Shown here one piece after another: positions 30,339 through 41,203 of a stretch of 64,000 nt of DNA (the first letter of the stretch is position 1; each line of letters begins with the position of its first letter). A program made the position numbers and the translations under genes. The notes under the pieces are model-generated. The model was not told the DNA's origin. It made no database searches and saw only the letters and a program-made list of their open reading frames with translations. This DNA comes from Pycnococcus provasolii (taxonomy: Eukaryota; Chlorophyta; Pseudoscourfieldiophyceae; Pseudoscourfieldiales). Location: the NCBI GenBank assembly GCA_049487715.1, contig CP150572.1, positions 541,789 to 605,788 on the forward strand, in the 5' to 3' direction.

Positions 30339-31943
30339 CTATGCCTCGCCTGCGCGCACGTCGTAGGATGAGCTGCGGAACATGGTAAGCTCCTTCAAAA
30401 CCTGCTTCGAGATGAGGCATGCCGCGGAGAGCGCGGAGAAGTACAGGAAGAAGAACACCTTGTCCCATCCGAATGGCTCGATCCAGCCTGTAATGAAGGG
30501 GCCAATCGCCGCGCCGAAGGAGCCGGTTCCATCGATGATTGCCGTGACCATGGCGAGCGCCTTGGAGTTGCCCTTGAGCGACTCGTGCGTTCCAAGGTCC
30601 GCGGATACCGCGGTGGTGATGAGCGCGTATGGGCCGTTCACGAAGAAGCCTGTCAACATCATCAGTATAATATTCACCTGCATGGAGACGTGGCCGAAGT
30701 TGGAGTAGAGGTACATGAATGGTATGCTGACAATCACCATGCCAGCGGCGACGCACGAGCGCGCGTTGAATCGGTCGGACATGTATCCTGCGAAGATGCC
30801 GCCGAGGATGCCGCCAACGTCGAAGAGCACCGAAAGGTTTCCGGCATCTCTGTCGTTGAGCTGCCTACCGCCAATCGGGTTCTTGCTGATGTAGAACGGG
30901 AGCCAGTAGAGGAACGTGTACGCGACTAGCTTTGCGAAGAAGAGGCAGAAGGAGAAGGCGGCGACGCCTGGGATCTTCAGCGCCTGCGTGAACCCGAGCG
31001 CCTTCCTCTCGCCTCCCCTCCTTGGCGGTTCGTCGACGTCGCCGCGCAGCAGCGACGTCGTCGCCTCGTCACCTGCGGACGATCCTCGTGACCGCCCCTC
31101 GTCTTCGACGTCGCTCGCCGCGTGCGAGTGCGGCGACGGCAGACCGACGTCCTCCGGCTGCACGACGAGAAAGAGCGCGACGACGAGTCCGATAAATCCC
31201 ATGAAAGCACCGGGAAGCACGAAGCTCCACCCCCACCCAGACGGCAGTGCGTCGGCCGCGAGCATCGCGCCGAGGATGTTGCCGACGGACGTGTGGGCAT
31301 TCCAGACGCCCATGATGAAGCCTCGCTTCGACTTTCCGAACCAGTTTCCTACCACCGTCACGACGCACGGCCACCCTGTGCTCTGGAAGATGCCTCCCGC
31401 GACCATGACGGCGATGTAGTACCGCATGTCGTGTATGTCCCAGAAGTACCCCATGCCAAACAGGCATACGGCGAGGCCGCTTCCAATCATGCCGACGGCG
31501 AGGAATCCGCGCAGGTCGAGCCGATCTCCGAGGTGGCCGGAGAAGAACATGGCGATGGCGTATGTGAAGAGGAAGGTTCCGTCGATCGTCGACAGGAACT
31601 TCGTACCGTCCGGCCCGTTGAACGGCGCCCATCCCGCGGCTGCCGCTGCAGGCAGTGCGCTAACGGGTGGCGGCGTCATGACGCCTCCGAACGACCCGAG
31701 CATGTCCGCGGCTGAGTTGTCGTGGTGGTGGTGCAAGTTTGGCGGGTGTGGCTTGCCATCGGCGCCGGTGAGCGCGTTCTTGACGATACTCGGCGGCTTT
31801 CGACTGGCGTGGAAGGCGACGTAGACGACGAAGGTTAAGAGGAGCACGATTCCTCGGTGAAAGCTGAGGCTGAACGCCGTCTTGGGCGATGACTGGGACG
31901 GCATGATCAGAGTGACAAGCTCCCAGCCGATGGGCACCGTCAT
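30339..31943 (-). CDS. SLC37-type sugar-phosphate exchanger (MFS)
   Basis: This is a major-facilitator membrane transporter. The family exchanges glucose-6-phosphate or glycerol-3-phosphate for inorganic phosphate, usually in the ER. The first helix carries the diagnostic FHRGIVLLLTFVVYVAFHAS followed by RKPPSIVK. The MFS motif GHLGDRLDLRGFL follows the second helix, and GIFQSTGWPCVVTVVGNWFG and GVWNAHTSVGNILG match the conserved central helices. About twelve hydrophobic segments can be counted, with a hydrophilic central loop (residues ~270-325) between the two halves. The start at 31943 gives 534 residues; a second Met (MPSQSS) lies 13 residues later. It is tail-to-tail with the TFxP gene. 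Confidence 0.92.
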   Translation of the reverse strand: MTVPIGWELVTLIMPSQSSPKTAFSLSFHRGIVLLLTFVVYVAFHASRKPPSIVKNALTGADGKPHPPNLHHHHDNSAADMLGSFGGVMTPPPVSALPAAAAAGWAPFNGPDGTKFLSTIDGTFLFTYAIAMFFSGHLGDRLDLRGFLAVGMIGSGLAVCLFGMGYFWDIHDMRYYIAVMVAGGIFQSTGWPCVVTVVGNWFGKSKRGFIMGVWNAHTSVGNILGAMLAADALPSGWGWSFVLPGAFMGFIGLVVALFLVVQPEDVGLPSPHSHAASDVEDEGRSRGSSAGDEATTSLLRGDVDEPPRRGGERKALGFTQALKIPGVAAFSFCLFFAKLVAYTFLYWLPFYISKNPIGGRQLNDRDAGNLSVLFDVGGILGGIFAGYMSDRFNARSCVAAGMVIVSIPFMYLYSNFGHVSMQVNIILMMLTGFFVNGPYALITTAVSADLGTHESLKGNSKALAMVTAIIDGTGSFGAAIGPFITGWIEPFGWDKVFFFLYFSALSAACLISKQVLKELTMFRSSSYDVRAGEA

Positions 31944-32290
31944 AAACTAGCCAAAAAGAACCTATGAAAATACAGTACTAAGTACTCTCGAGAAAGAAAT
32001 ACAGTACTCTTTTATGTAAGTTTTTTAAGGAATAATTAATGTGAGTTGCGTTGCGGTGGCCGTTCCCTCTCGAGAGAAGAGAAGAGGGGCGGAATTATAA
32101 TTATAATAATAACTATGGCGCCTGAAAAGGTGTTGGCGATCGGCCGGCCGCTTCAAGCTCGGTGGGGAGGGAGCCTTGAGGAGGAGGAGGAGGAGGAGGA
32201 CGGTGGGGGTGGTGATGGGCGCATGCATGGTTGTATTGAGGAACATTGCCTTTGTATAGTTATATTCCGTGAACTCCGTGGTTGTACTCA
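31944..32290. other. Spacer between the transporter and 5S rRNA
   Basis: I see no gene. It contains TACAGTA at 31971 and 32000, CTCTCGAGA-type palindromes at 31985 and 32067, and a GGA microsatellite near 32177-32200. The left part is the likely promoter of the SLC37-type gene. Confidence 0.5.
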
Positions 32291-32408
32291 TCGCACGTTC
32301 ATACCTTCTTGAATCCGCCCGATCCCATCAGCACTCGGAAGCTAAGCAAGAATGGGCCGGATTAGTACTTGCTTGAGGAATCAGCATGGAACTCCCGGTG
32401 ACGTGCGG
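32291..32408 (+). rRNA. 5S ribosomal RNA
   Basis: The RNA is about 118 nt long. The ends pair as helix I (CGCACGT at 32292-32298 with ACGTGCG at 32401-32407). Conserved blocks are in order: CGCCCGATCCCATCAG, the box A-like CTCGGAAGCTAAGCAAG, the intermediate GGGCCGGATTAGTACTTG and the box C region ending CATGGAACTCCCGG. Runs of T directly downstream (TTTTCTTTT) would terminate RNA polymerase III. It is a single gene here, not part of a 5S tandem array or an rDNA unit. The exact ends may be off by one or two bases. Confidence 0.93.
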
Positions 32409-33120
32409 TTTTCTTTTGCCTTTTTTTTTGCTGCGAGCGAGACGGATCGAATCTTGTATGGCACAGGAATCCTTAACGTCTTGTATGTTGCGGCCTGTTT
32501 TTTTTGTATGTGTGGCCTCAACGCGCAAGTGATTATCATCGACTGCGTGTGCTGCGAGAACGAGAACGTGATCGAGTATAGGACTATGTACTTCTCATTC
32601 TTGTAATTATGTTATGTGTCTTTTTAAAAGTGATATTTAATTATTATTGCTAAATACTAACCTTTATTAGATCAACATGATAACTATTAAGTTAGTTCTT
32701 CTCTCTTTAAAACTGTATAAGAAAGATTATTCATTCCACTTAATTCAAGTAACTCATTATTCCTAATATAAGACTTGTATTTTCTCAAATGAAAATCATG
32801 ATTCGGTCTAATTCTATCATCTACATCATCTGTGCTGGAAGGCCCTTCATGGTTGACTTCCGCATCGTATTCCGCGGATGGGACGCGCATCGTCTCCGCG
32901 AGTCACGACATGACCGTTCGCGTGTGGGATGTACGATAGGCAACTATGTACGACCGGCTCACCGGCACCGTCGACGAGGCTAACTACAGAATGTAATTTT
33001 GAACTGTACACAAACACCTTGTACATCCATCAGTAGCCACATTTCCCAACCGGTGATTGAAAAAAACATGAACAACACACACAAATATATTTGTTACAAC
33101 AACAAAAAAACAAACAGAAT
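32409..33120. other. AT-rich spacer downstream of 5S rRNA
   Basis: This holds the pol III terminator region, then unusually AT-rich sequence (about 32600-32800), a decayed WD40 fragment and the 3' flank of the TFIIIC gene. I see no intact gene. Confidence 0.5.
32835..32939 (+). pseudogene. Decayed WD40-repeat fragment
   Basis: One forward frame reads as a single WD40 repeat: a YSADGTRIVSAS core followed by HDMTVRVWDVR and then a stop. The consensus is that of regulatory WD40 proteins with near-identical tandem repeats (SPDGxRIVSASxDxTVRVWD). Nothing before or after extends it, so this is a relic of a larger gene or a fragment captured with the surrounding AT-rich DNA. Confidence 0.65.
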
Positions 33121-33704
33121 TTACAACGGAAAGATCGAGTTGGTTCCCAGGCAAAACCACTTCTTCTTCACGACAACCGCCTTGGACTCTGCAAAGAAAG
33201 GCGATTGGATGCGGCTCTCGCTGGGAAGGCACTTGAGCACATCAAGCTCGGCGAGACGCGCAACAAACTCCTTCGCCTCCGCACGCCCGAGCAAGCCGGC
33301 GTCCACGATGCGAGTCGCAAGCGTGTCCTCGTCGACGAACGCGCTCTCCAGCACGGCGTTCGTCGCAATGCGAACCGCCTCGCGCAGCTTGGCATCATCT
33401 CCTCCAGGCACCGTCGCCTCCATTGGCAGGGCCGTGGCACCACGCCACTGAGCGCGCAGCACGAGAGCCATCTCGTCGTCAGCCGTCACCTGCACGTCCT
33501 CGTACTCTTCGTACGCCGTCGCGGCAAGCACGTACGCATTCGAGAGCACGCGCACCTTGCCTGTCGCGCATGCGCGCGCCAGCGCGAGCACCTCACCCGT
33601 CGAAGGGCGTGCTCCGACGAGGTACCTGCCCGTGCCCGATCGAAGGTTCTCGCATGCGTGCGCTGCAAAGCGCTGCCACGACGGCGCGACGAGTTTCTTG
33701 TTCT

Positions 33705-33760
<56 letters not shown>

Positions 33761-36700
33761 TCGCCCTCATCGCCCGCCGCGAGCTTCTCCATTCTTTCCA
33801 GCACTTCGGAGCAGCTCGACACCCCACTCGAAAGCGATCGGCTGAGCAGAAGACTCGCATCAGAATGTTTCGTGGTCCAGTTTTGTGCAATCATGCGATT
33901 CGTTGGCATAGGAGGTCCATCGAACGTCTCGACGATGATACCGTCGTCATCCATACCAAAGTCATCGTCAAAGTCATCGTCGTCTATGCCATCGAACAGA
34001 CCGTGGTACTGAGTAGCTGACGCCGCCGCCGCCGCGGCATTGCCATGCAGCCTGTTGTACCTCTTCTTCTCGTAAGCAGCCGCGTGCGTGGTCTGTCCCG
34101 CCATGCGACGGTGAGGGGGAGGGGGAGGGGGAGGCGACGCATCAGGAGGGAGTCCCGGTGGTGGTGGTGGAGCCGCTGCACCACCTCGGTCCTGTCTCGT
34201 GATTGAAGGTGGCATTGCAGGAGGTGGGGGAATGGGGGCACGAGGTCGTCCACGACGAGGTAGAGGTGGCGGCGGAGGGACAGCACGGCGCGTCCTCTTA
34301 ACTCCACCGTAGAGTGGTCTCGCGCGATCTTGTCGACCTCGCTTGGCTGTCGACATCTTGAAACCTTCGGCAATAGACCCATCTTCGTTGAGCTTGGCTG
34401 ACGCCCACGTATTGAGGATGGCCCTGCTCACAATCGCGCTGTCCACCTGAAACGAATCCGCCATGGAGCGCACGTCAAGACCCATGAATGTCGGCTTGCT
34501 TTCCTGAGTCGTGTCATCTGCATCGACGTACATCAGAGCGGCACTTGGCTTGAAACGGTCCTGTGCAAGCATGCGCATCACGCTGGGAGTAATCTTTGGA
34601 ATGTTGTGTCCCGAGTTCTGGCCGTCTGCGGCGCCAGTCTGGAACCATGAGGTCGTGTCGATAACTCTCTCGTAACTTTTCGCAGGATGGCAGCGCATGA
34701 GCTCGTGGTAGTACCTGCCCACATCGCTCTTCAGATCGTCACTCAGCGCCCATCTGCTTGAGGTTAAATGCCTCAAGCATTGCGCGGATCCGAATGCTAC
34801 CTCGAGGTGCGTCCAGTACTGGTCTACGCTTGTAACACTGGTGGCGGTAGTGGTGGCGGCGGCGGCAGCTGCTGCGGCTGCGGAGGTGGCACCGCCACCG
34901 TCGCTCGTGCTGCTGGCATCCACGAATGTGTAGTCGTACCGCTTGTAGACCACGCTCGAAGACGCGGAGGCTGGGTCACGCGTCACGATGGACGTCGATG
35001 TTCCGCCAGCCCCAGCAGCTCCAGCCTCAGCTCCAGCTTCAGCATTCACGGCTGTGCGAGCCGGTCGCTCCAAGTAGGCGCTCTTGGCGAGGATCCAACG
35101 CCTCGGATCTTGTCCAAAGCCAAGAGTCGCCTTGTTCTTCTCCATCACCTCTCGATCCATGATGAGGCGAACGAGGCCAAGCTTCTTCAGAATCACAAGC
35201 ATCTTCACAACCTCAGTCTTGCACGTGTCGTCGGTATCCTGCCCCCACAGGCATCCACGCTCGTACGCCGTCAAATCGCCGTACAGCTTGTTGCGGATCC
35301 TCGCAGTCGCAAACCAGTCAGGCTGCTCCACTCGAGCATCGACATTAAACAGGAACCATGAGATCACGCTGTTGATTGGCAAAACGGCCAAAATGTCCTT
35401 TGGAACGAAAGGTTTGTCAAAAGAGTGCAGGCGAGCACTTTCAGACATGAGAAAGCGGTGCAGAAGGTGGCATCGCGCCATGACGCCCGCACGGCGTGCT
35501 CCCTCGTCGTCAAAGCCCATCGCCCCGCTCGTCGCCCTGTTCGGCTTCTGCCCAACCTTGACGAGCAGCGGGGCAGCTCTTGCCACCTGCCGCTCCATGA
35601 TGCGTTCGATACCTGGCGCGAGTGCCAATTGAATTCGCCTCCTGAATGCCAGAGGCAATTTCTCGATGTTGCCACGAATGCTCGGGTGCATCTCTGGAAC
35701 AATTCTAGAAGCCTTCTCTTTCTGTTCTGCATCCCTGCGATCCTTCGCCTGCTTCGTCGCGAACGCCTTCCAGCAGTCGTAAGCCTTGCATGCGACCGCA
35801 TCCGCAGCTGCTCCTCCAGCATGGAGGGTAGCCCTATGAGCGGCGGATATGAGCACTTCGTGGTACTTCACCAGGCCTGAAAGAGTGTTCGCGTGCCCTA
35901 GGATCAAAAGGTTGAATGCGATGCCCCTCCCCTCTGCATATTTCAGAAGTCTCAGCGCCACCTTGCGGTCCAATGTTTGCTGTGTAAATTCGTCTGCACC
36001 AGCACCAGCGCCAGCGCCAGCACCCGCGCCGGTGCCCGCCATCTTTTGTGGTGCATCCCACACCTTGGCGAGAGCGCCGAACGGGTACATGCCATTGTGC
36101 GTTTCCATCGTGCGCTTCAGCTCGTTCAGTCTCACCGACACATCAGTGTAATTCTTCTTCGGCGCCAGGGTTGCCGCGTCCAAGCGCTCAGCCTCCGACT
36201 TGAACATGGATCTGAGTTTCCACGTCAACTCTTCGTTTCCCGCCGAGAAGAACCCCTCCGTGACCACGCCATCGCTCACGGCGCCTGCGGCATCGGTTGC
36301 GGCGGCATCACCTGCACCCGATGTCGGCGCTGGCAATGCCAACATCTGTGCAGCGGGAGCGGCGGCAGCTCCTTCGATTGCAGCTCCATTCGCCTGCTGC
36401 TGCTGCTGCTGCTCGATCGCGGCGTAGTGCTCAGGTGTCCAGAGACGGTATCCGACGATCCGGCCGATCGTTTCACACCTTGCACGAAGCGCGCCAATCT
36501 GCACAAGCCCGGTAACGCGTGGGTAATTGATCTTGGAATCGAGATTCAGACTCTTGAGCAGCTTTGACGTGGGTATCCCGGCCGCGCCCGCGCTCGCGAC
36601 GGCAGCCACCAACTGGTTGAGCGGCGGCGTTTCAAAGTGCATTGTCATTTCGTCGACACCCTGGTGCTGCGACTTTGCCTGGATGGCCAGCACGGGTGCT

Positions 36701-37806
36701 GGCTGAGGTAGCGCGAGCCGATTATCGACCCGCTTGACGAGCTTGATGCACGTCACGATGTTGTGCTGTTCCAGCTGTCCCGATTTTGCGGGAGTTGGAT
36801 CTTTCATATCCACCAATTCTATCGTTTTGTCGGCGATCAGCTTGTCGCGCACGCGCCTCCAGCGTCGATGGCCGGGCAAGCCCGAGTCGCCATATCCGAG
36901 GCTCTTCTTCAGCTCCTTTTCGACAGCGACTTTTTCGTTCGTCGCCTGCAGCATGGCGATGAAGGCTGATTCCTCCTCGCTGACATCCGCATTTTCCCAC
37001 GTGTTCGTCGCGTTGATGGCTGAGTGGTGTCCTGAAGATGGCGCGTAGCGTGGAAGGTGCAGGACGATGTGCAGCCCCGTCGTTCCAGCCTTCTTTGTCA
37101 CCTCCGCTTGCATTGCCGTGTTCGTGTTGTTCTTGAAGTCGGCGAGCGCCTTCGTTCTCACGACAAGTCCACGCGCCTCGAGAGCCTTGGCGAGGGGGAA
37201 GAACGAGTTTGGCGTTACGTTGACAAGCTTGGCGACAGCCGTTTGGAGCACACCCCTGTGTCTGTTTTTCGCGACAACCGTCATGACGGTCATGTCTTTT
37301 TCTGTGAGTCCGGCGACGGACGCGCCGTTCGACGAGCAGACGGAGAGCACGTGCGCTTGCAGAGCGGGCGTGGCTGTGAGCTGAACGTCTTCCGCGTATG
37401 TGTCCGAGCTGACTGTGATGTCGTCAGGCGCGCGTTTGAGTAGCACGTGGAACAGTTTCTGCTTCGTATCCTCGGGAATGCACCACGTCGTCGTGGTTGG
37501 CGGTGGCTGAGGTGCTGCTGCTGCTGCTGCTGCTGGTGGTGGTTGTGTCGTTTGTTGTGTAGCGTTGAGAGCTTCTCTGAGTCGTTCGTCGTGCGTGCAC
37601 CTCGTTCTCAGCAGTTCGAAGAGTCTTGCCAGCGTGACTTGTGTTTTCGATCCTTCGAGCCCGAGTTCTTCGAGGGACGCAAAGAGCGCATCCACCATTC
37701 GGTGACGAGTCCTTCTACTACAAGTAGAAGTAGAAGGAGGACAAGGAGGAGAAGGAGACGCCTGCTGCTGCTGCTGCTGCTGTGGCACAGTGTTCGCGTC
37801 CGCCAT
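33121..37806 (-). CDS. TFIIIC B-block-binding subunit (GTF3C1/Tfc3-like)
   Basis: This is the large subunit of the RNA polymerase III factor TFIIIC, which recognises the B-box of tRNA genes and helps recruit TFIIIB. The protein is 1561 residues from the ATG at 37806 (MADANTVPQ, CCATGG context); an in-frame ATG 11 codons upstream is possible. The B-block winged helix is visible at about 170-220 (RGVLQTAVAKLVNVTPNSFF, then ALEARGLVVRTKAL). A second winged helix lies at about 400-465 (GIPTSKLLKSLNLDSKINYP, then GYRLWTPEH). The rest is helical with Pro/Ala-rich disordered inserts, including an Ala run encoded by (GCC)n at about 33711-33760 and acidic patches near GIDDDDFDDDFG. The assignment rests on the two winged helices and the overall size. 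Its neighbour downstream is the 5S rRNA gene, itself a TFIIIC-dependent template. Confidence 0.8.
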
Positions 37807-38178
37807 GGCGCTGGCTGGCGTTAGAGGTATAAAATGCACACGCCTGCTTCGCGGTTCCCGGTGGAGCTGACCTGGGAAGGGAAGTCAAAACGGAAACTGA
37901 AAACAAAACTCGCAGGATTCGAGTTCGGGGTTTCATCCATCATCCATGTGGTTGCGAAGTCTGAACTTGTTGTTGAAACGCCTCTCTGAAAACGTTGCGC
38001 CCTCATTGACGTGGTCAATCTCATTCTCGACCAATCGCACCGTGATTGACGTGGTCAATCTCATTCTCGACCAAACACACCGTCATTGAGGCTGGTCACT
38101 AAGCTGCCTCGTGCCGTTTTCACGTTGCCCGTGCACGGCAAAAGATTCCCTTCTTTTTTTTCTGCTCTTTGCGGCGCC
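37807..38178. promoter_or_regulatory. Divergent TFIIIC/NHE promoter with palindromic 40-bp tandem repeat
   Basis: A 40-bp unit is present twice (about 38003-38042 and 38043-38082), followed by a partial third copy to about 38098. Each full unit contains the inverted repeat ATTGAC-GTG-GTCAAT, whose centre includes TGACGTGG, a bZIP-type (CRE/G-box-like) core. The palindromes lie in the gap shared by two divergent genes, closer to the Na+/H+ exchanger. A role as transcription-factor sites is inference. Confidence 0.55.
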
Positions 38179-39930
38179 ATGGCGGACGACGACTCCTACA
38201 TTTCCCTCTGGTACTTCGTGATCGCGTTCCTCTGCATCACACTGACGCAGCTCGTGCACGCCGTGATCTTGCCCAGAGCACTGCAATTATGGCTCCCCGA
38301 AGCGTCGCTCGTCATGCTCGTCGGACTCGTCGCGGGTGCCATCATAGCAGCTGTCAACCACGAACTTCTGGTTGAAGCTGTCACGTTCAAGCCGTGGGTC
38401 TTCTTTCACGTCCTCCTGCCGCCCATCATCTTCTACGCGGGATACAGCCTCGAGAAAAATCACGGGCACGTCTTCTTCGCAAACATTGGAACCGTCACGC
38501 TGTTAGCCGTCGTCGGAACAGCCGCGTCGGCAGCCATCACCGCGGGATTCATGGAGCTTGTCATGCAGACGAGTCCAGCCTCAGTCAAACGGTGGACCAC
38601 GGCGGAGTGCTTCCTCTTCGGTACTATTGTAGGCGCGACCGACCCGGTCGCGACGCTGAGCGTCTTCAAAAGCGTAGGGGCGGATGACACCATCTACAAT
38701 CTTGTTTTTGGAGAGAGTGTGCTGAATGACGCCGCAGCCATCGTCCTGTTTCGTGTCATAGTTCCGTTTGCCGACGCGAATGACGCCAACGGCACCAGCG
38801 ACGCAAGAGCCGTAGGAAATGCGATTGGGATGCTCGTTGGCGCATCCGCGGGAAGCCTCGGCATCGGTCTTGCGGGGGGCTTCGTCGTGTCACTCATGCT
38901 CAAGCTGATTGCAAGGAGCCGACGACGTGGCGTCGAGGGTACCAACGAAGCAGTACACGACGAGGTGGCTGACGTGCCAACGCTTCTCGTTTACGTCGTG
39001 GGGTTTATGCTCTACGGCGCGGCGGAGGCGGCGAAATTCAGCGGCATCGTCGCGCTCGTCACGTATTCCGTCGTCGTGGGACACTACGCATACTGGAATA
39101 TGAGCACGAGCCAGCGGCGCGTCAGCATCGAATTCAGCCGCGTCGTTGGGAGCCTGTTCGAGCTTTTCGTATTTGCCTACATCGGCGTTGCCGCATCCGC
39201 GTCAGTTCCGAAGAACGCGTGGAGCGGCGAGCTAATCTTTTCCGCCATTCCCATCACAATGCTCGCTCGTGCTGGCGCACTTGTTCCGATCTTCTTTCTC
39301 GCGAATTGCTTCAGGCGACGCAAGATTCCAGCCAAGGCTCAGCTCCTTTGCGTGGCTGCTGGTCTTCGTGGTGCCGTGGCCTTTGCTCTCGCAATCTCGG
39401 CCGACTCGCCGAACTCCGACTCCATCGTCGCCACAACACTCGGAGTGGTTGTTTTCACAACACTCGTTCTCGGAGGGACGACCGCCCCGCTGGCGAATTG
39501 GCTAGGCGTCGGCGCGGGTGCCAATCAACCGAAGGCGCTCTTCGACCCAACGACGCCGCGTGAGGAGGAGGCAGCAGCAGCAGCATCGACGAGTCACGGC
39601 GATGCCACGGCTGCTCCACAGCAGAAGACGTCTAAGATGTGGTTCTTGCGTCTTGACCGTAATGTCCTGCGTCCGTTCTTCTGCACACGCGAGGCTGTGG
39701 AGGAGATGGCTGCGAACGAGCGTGCGATTGCGGAGGATCCGAAGCGTCTCGCTGAAATTGCCGGAGAGCTTGCATCCAACTCGGCTCATGACGGCTATCA
39801 CCACAGTTCCGAGTTGGCGTCATCGAGCAACGACATCGACGGCGCCGTGGTGCGACGCAAGAGCGGCGGCTCTCGCGGTGGCGTCGAACTGATCACGAAT
39901 CCCACAGCCGATCCGGAGGACCACGCGTGA
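38179..39930 (+). CDS. Na+/H+ exchanger of the CPA1/NHE family
   Basis: This membrane antiporter swaps Na+ (or K+) for protons and controls cytosolic or organellar pH. The sequence has about twelve hydrophobic helices. Family motifs are clear: LLPPIIFYAGYSL (the amiloride-site region), GATDPVATLSVF and FGESVLNDAAAIVLF, whose Asn-Asp pair forms the ion-binding site. GLRGAVAFALA is also present in helix 11. The C-terminal tail after about residue 455 is hydrophilic, with poly-Ala and Glu runs and no recognised regulatory domain. The ATG at 38179 (GCCATGGCG) gives 583 residues and places the first helix at residues 8-30. The motif style is closer to endosomal/organellar NHEs than to plasma-membrane ones, but that is uncertain. 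Confidence 0.93.
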   Translation: MADDDSYISLWYFVIAFLCITLTQLVHAVILPRALQLWLPEASLVMLVGLVAGAIIAAVNHELLVEAVTFKPWVFFHVLLPPIIFYAGYSLEKNHGHVFFANIGTVTLLAVVGTAASAAITAGFMELVMQTSPASVKRWTTAECFLFGTIVGATDPVATLSVFKSVGADDTIYNLVFGESVLNDAAAIVLFRVIVPFADANDANGTSDARAVGNAIGMLVGASAGSLGIGLAGGFVVSLMLKLIARSRRRGVEGTNEAVHDEVADVPTLLVYVVGFMLYGAAEAAKFSGIVALVTYSVVVGHYAYWNMSTSQRRVSIEFSRVVGSLFELFVFAYIGVAASASVPKNAWSGELIFSAIPITMLARAGALVPIFFLANCFRRRKIPAKAQLLCVAAGLRGAVAFALAISADSPNSDSIVATTLGVVVFTTLVLGGTTAPLANWLGVGAGANQPKALFDPTTPREEEAAAAASTSHGDATAAPQQKTSKMWFLRLDRNVLRPFFCTREAVEEMAANERAIAEDPKRLAEIAGELASNSAHDGYHHSSELASSSNDIDGAVVRRKSGGSRGGVELITNPTADPEDHA

Positions 39931-40072
39931 CTTCTTTGCGTGCTCTGGTTTTAAATTGTTGTTGTTGTAAAAAAAAAAAATTTAAACTTAAACTTAAGTC
40001 GCGGGCGGCGGGCTTAAGGTGGAAACGTACATCACACAATTTGTCATCCATAGGATATATATTTTTATAACT

Positions 40073-40111
40073 TAGCCCTATATATTTATGGTCACGCCCA
40101 TAGGCTATATT
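40073..40111. repeat. AT-rich imperfect palindrome, copy 1
   Basis: This 39-nt sequence can fold back on itself (ATAGCCCTATAT with CCCATAGGCTATAT). A 43-nt relative lies at 40426-40468. Confidence 0.6.
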
Positions 40112-40425
40112 CCTGGAGTCCTAACCCCGACTTTTTTGGTCGGAAATGGTCGGGAATTGTTGAGAGCCAGAACAAGGGTCGGCACACGGCATCACGTCAA
40201 TGTGTGACCTGCCAGTTTGAGCGGCTTGAAGTGCCCATAGCTCGTACGTCAACAACTCCTTCGTACCCCAGGTGTTCATGGGTGTGGGAGCTGTGGAACC
40301 GAAGGGAAACGTTTAAGGAGTAACAAGTTGAATTTAGTGACGAATTAAGTCGACTGTCCAATTCGGGGTTTGCGAAATCACGAACCCAAGGTTTTATATT
40401 GCCAAATATATGATATCAAAATATA

Positions 40426-40468
40426 TAGCCCTATATATTTTATGGTCTGACGCCCATAGCGCTATATT
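40426..40468. repeat. AT-rich imperfect palindrome, copy 2
   Basis: This is a relative of 40073-40111 with small insertions in the loop and right arm. Both copies are in the same orientation, about 353 bp apart. Confidence 0.6.
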
Positions 40469-41203
40469 GCCAAGTATAATCACACACGCGGTGTTCACGT
40501 GTTTTCTGTGAACATTATAGTCTAAGCAAGTTTGTTTGTGTGTGTGACGACTGGATAGATAGACGTTGCGGCCCGCGTAGGAACGCGTTGTCCGGTGATA
40601 AGGATGAGAAGCAGGAGTGCAAGAGAGCTACCAACACCTAAGTAAGAGACCTGTGCAAGAGCCCGCACGCAAGCCAAGCCAATAGCAAGGGCCCCCTCTC
40701 AACTGGGGATACACTACTGTGGATACACCTGGCCTACATCTACCCTTATTACCAGCCTACCGTATTCCTCCAGGACCGAGGCACCCGTGACCCGTTGGAC
40801 TGACTCCTACCTACCTACTACCTAATAAGCCGTGCTGACCTGACCTGTGTTGTGTTGCTGACCTCAGGCCTCAGGCATCCCGAGGCTGCGAGGGAGAAGA
40901 AGTGGGTCCCAACAAGGAGGAGCCCTGGAGACGGACAACGACAACCTGACCTGCCTGAGGACAAGGGGAGGGAGGGGACCGTATGACCGGCATCGATCGC
41001 ACCACGTACTTTACAGTTTACGGTGGGTGGGAACTGAACTCGTATTTGATTCGTCCCCCCCCTACTTCCTACCCGGTAGGGTAGTCTAAACGGAGTATTT
41101 CGCCGTCCCATTTTGTGCCCCGTCAACCCCCGCGGTGAACCCCCCCTCCTTCTCCCTTCTCCTTCGGGCAATTCCTGTCAGTCTGTACGCTCCATCGTAA
41201 GCA

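Larger units (their letters stand above)
39931..41203. other. Spacer with paired AT-rich hairpin repeats
   Basis: I see no gene in about 1.27 kb. Two related imperfect palindromes of about 40 nt lie at 40073-40111 and 40426-40468, both of the form TAGCCCTATATATTT...CCCATAG...CTATATT. TATATTGCCAA flanks also recur (about 40396 and 40463). They may mark a small non-autonomous element. The right 600 bp are C-rich and hold the leader of the next gene. Confidence 0.5.

Noticed and set aside
33091-34020. 309-residue plus-strand frame inside the TFIIIC gene
   Set aside because: Arg-rich shadow of the opposite-strand coding sequence and its (GCC)n run.
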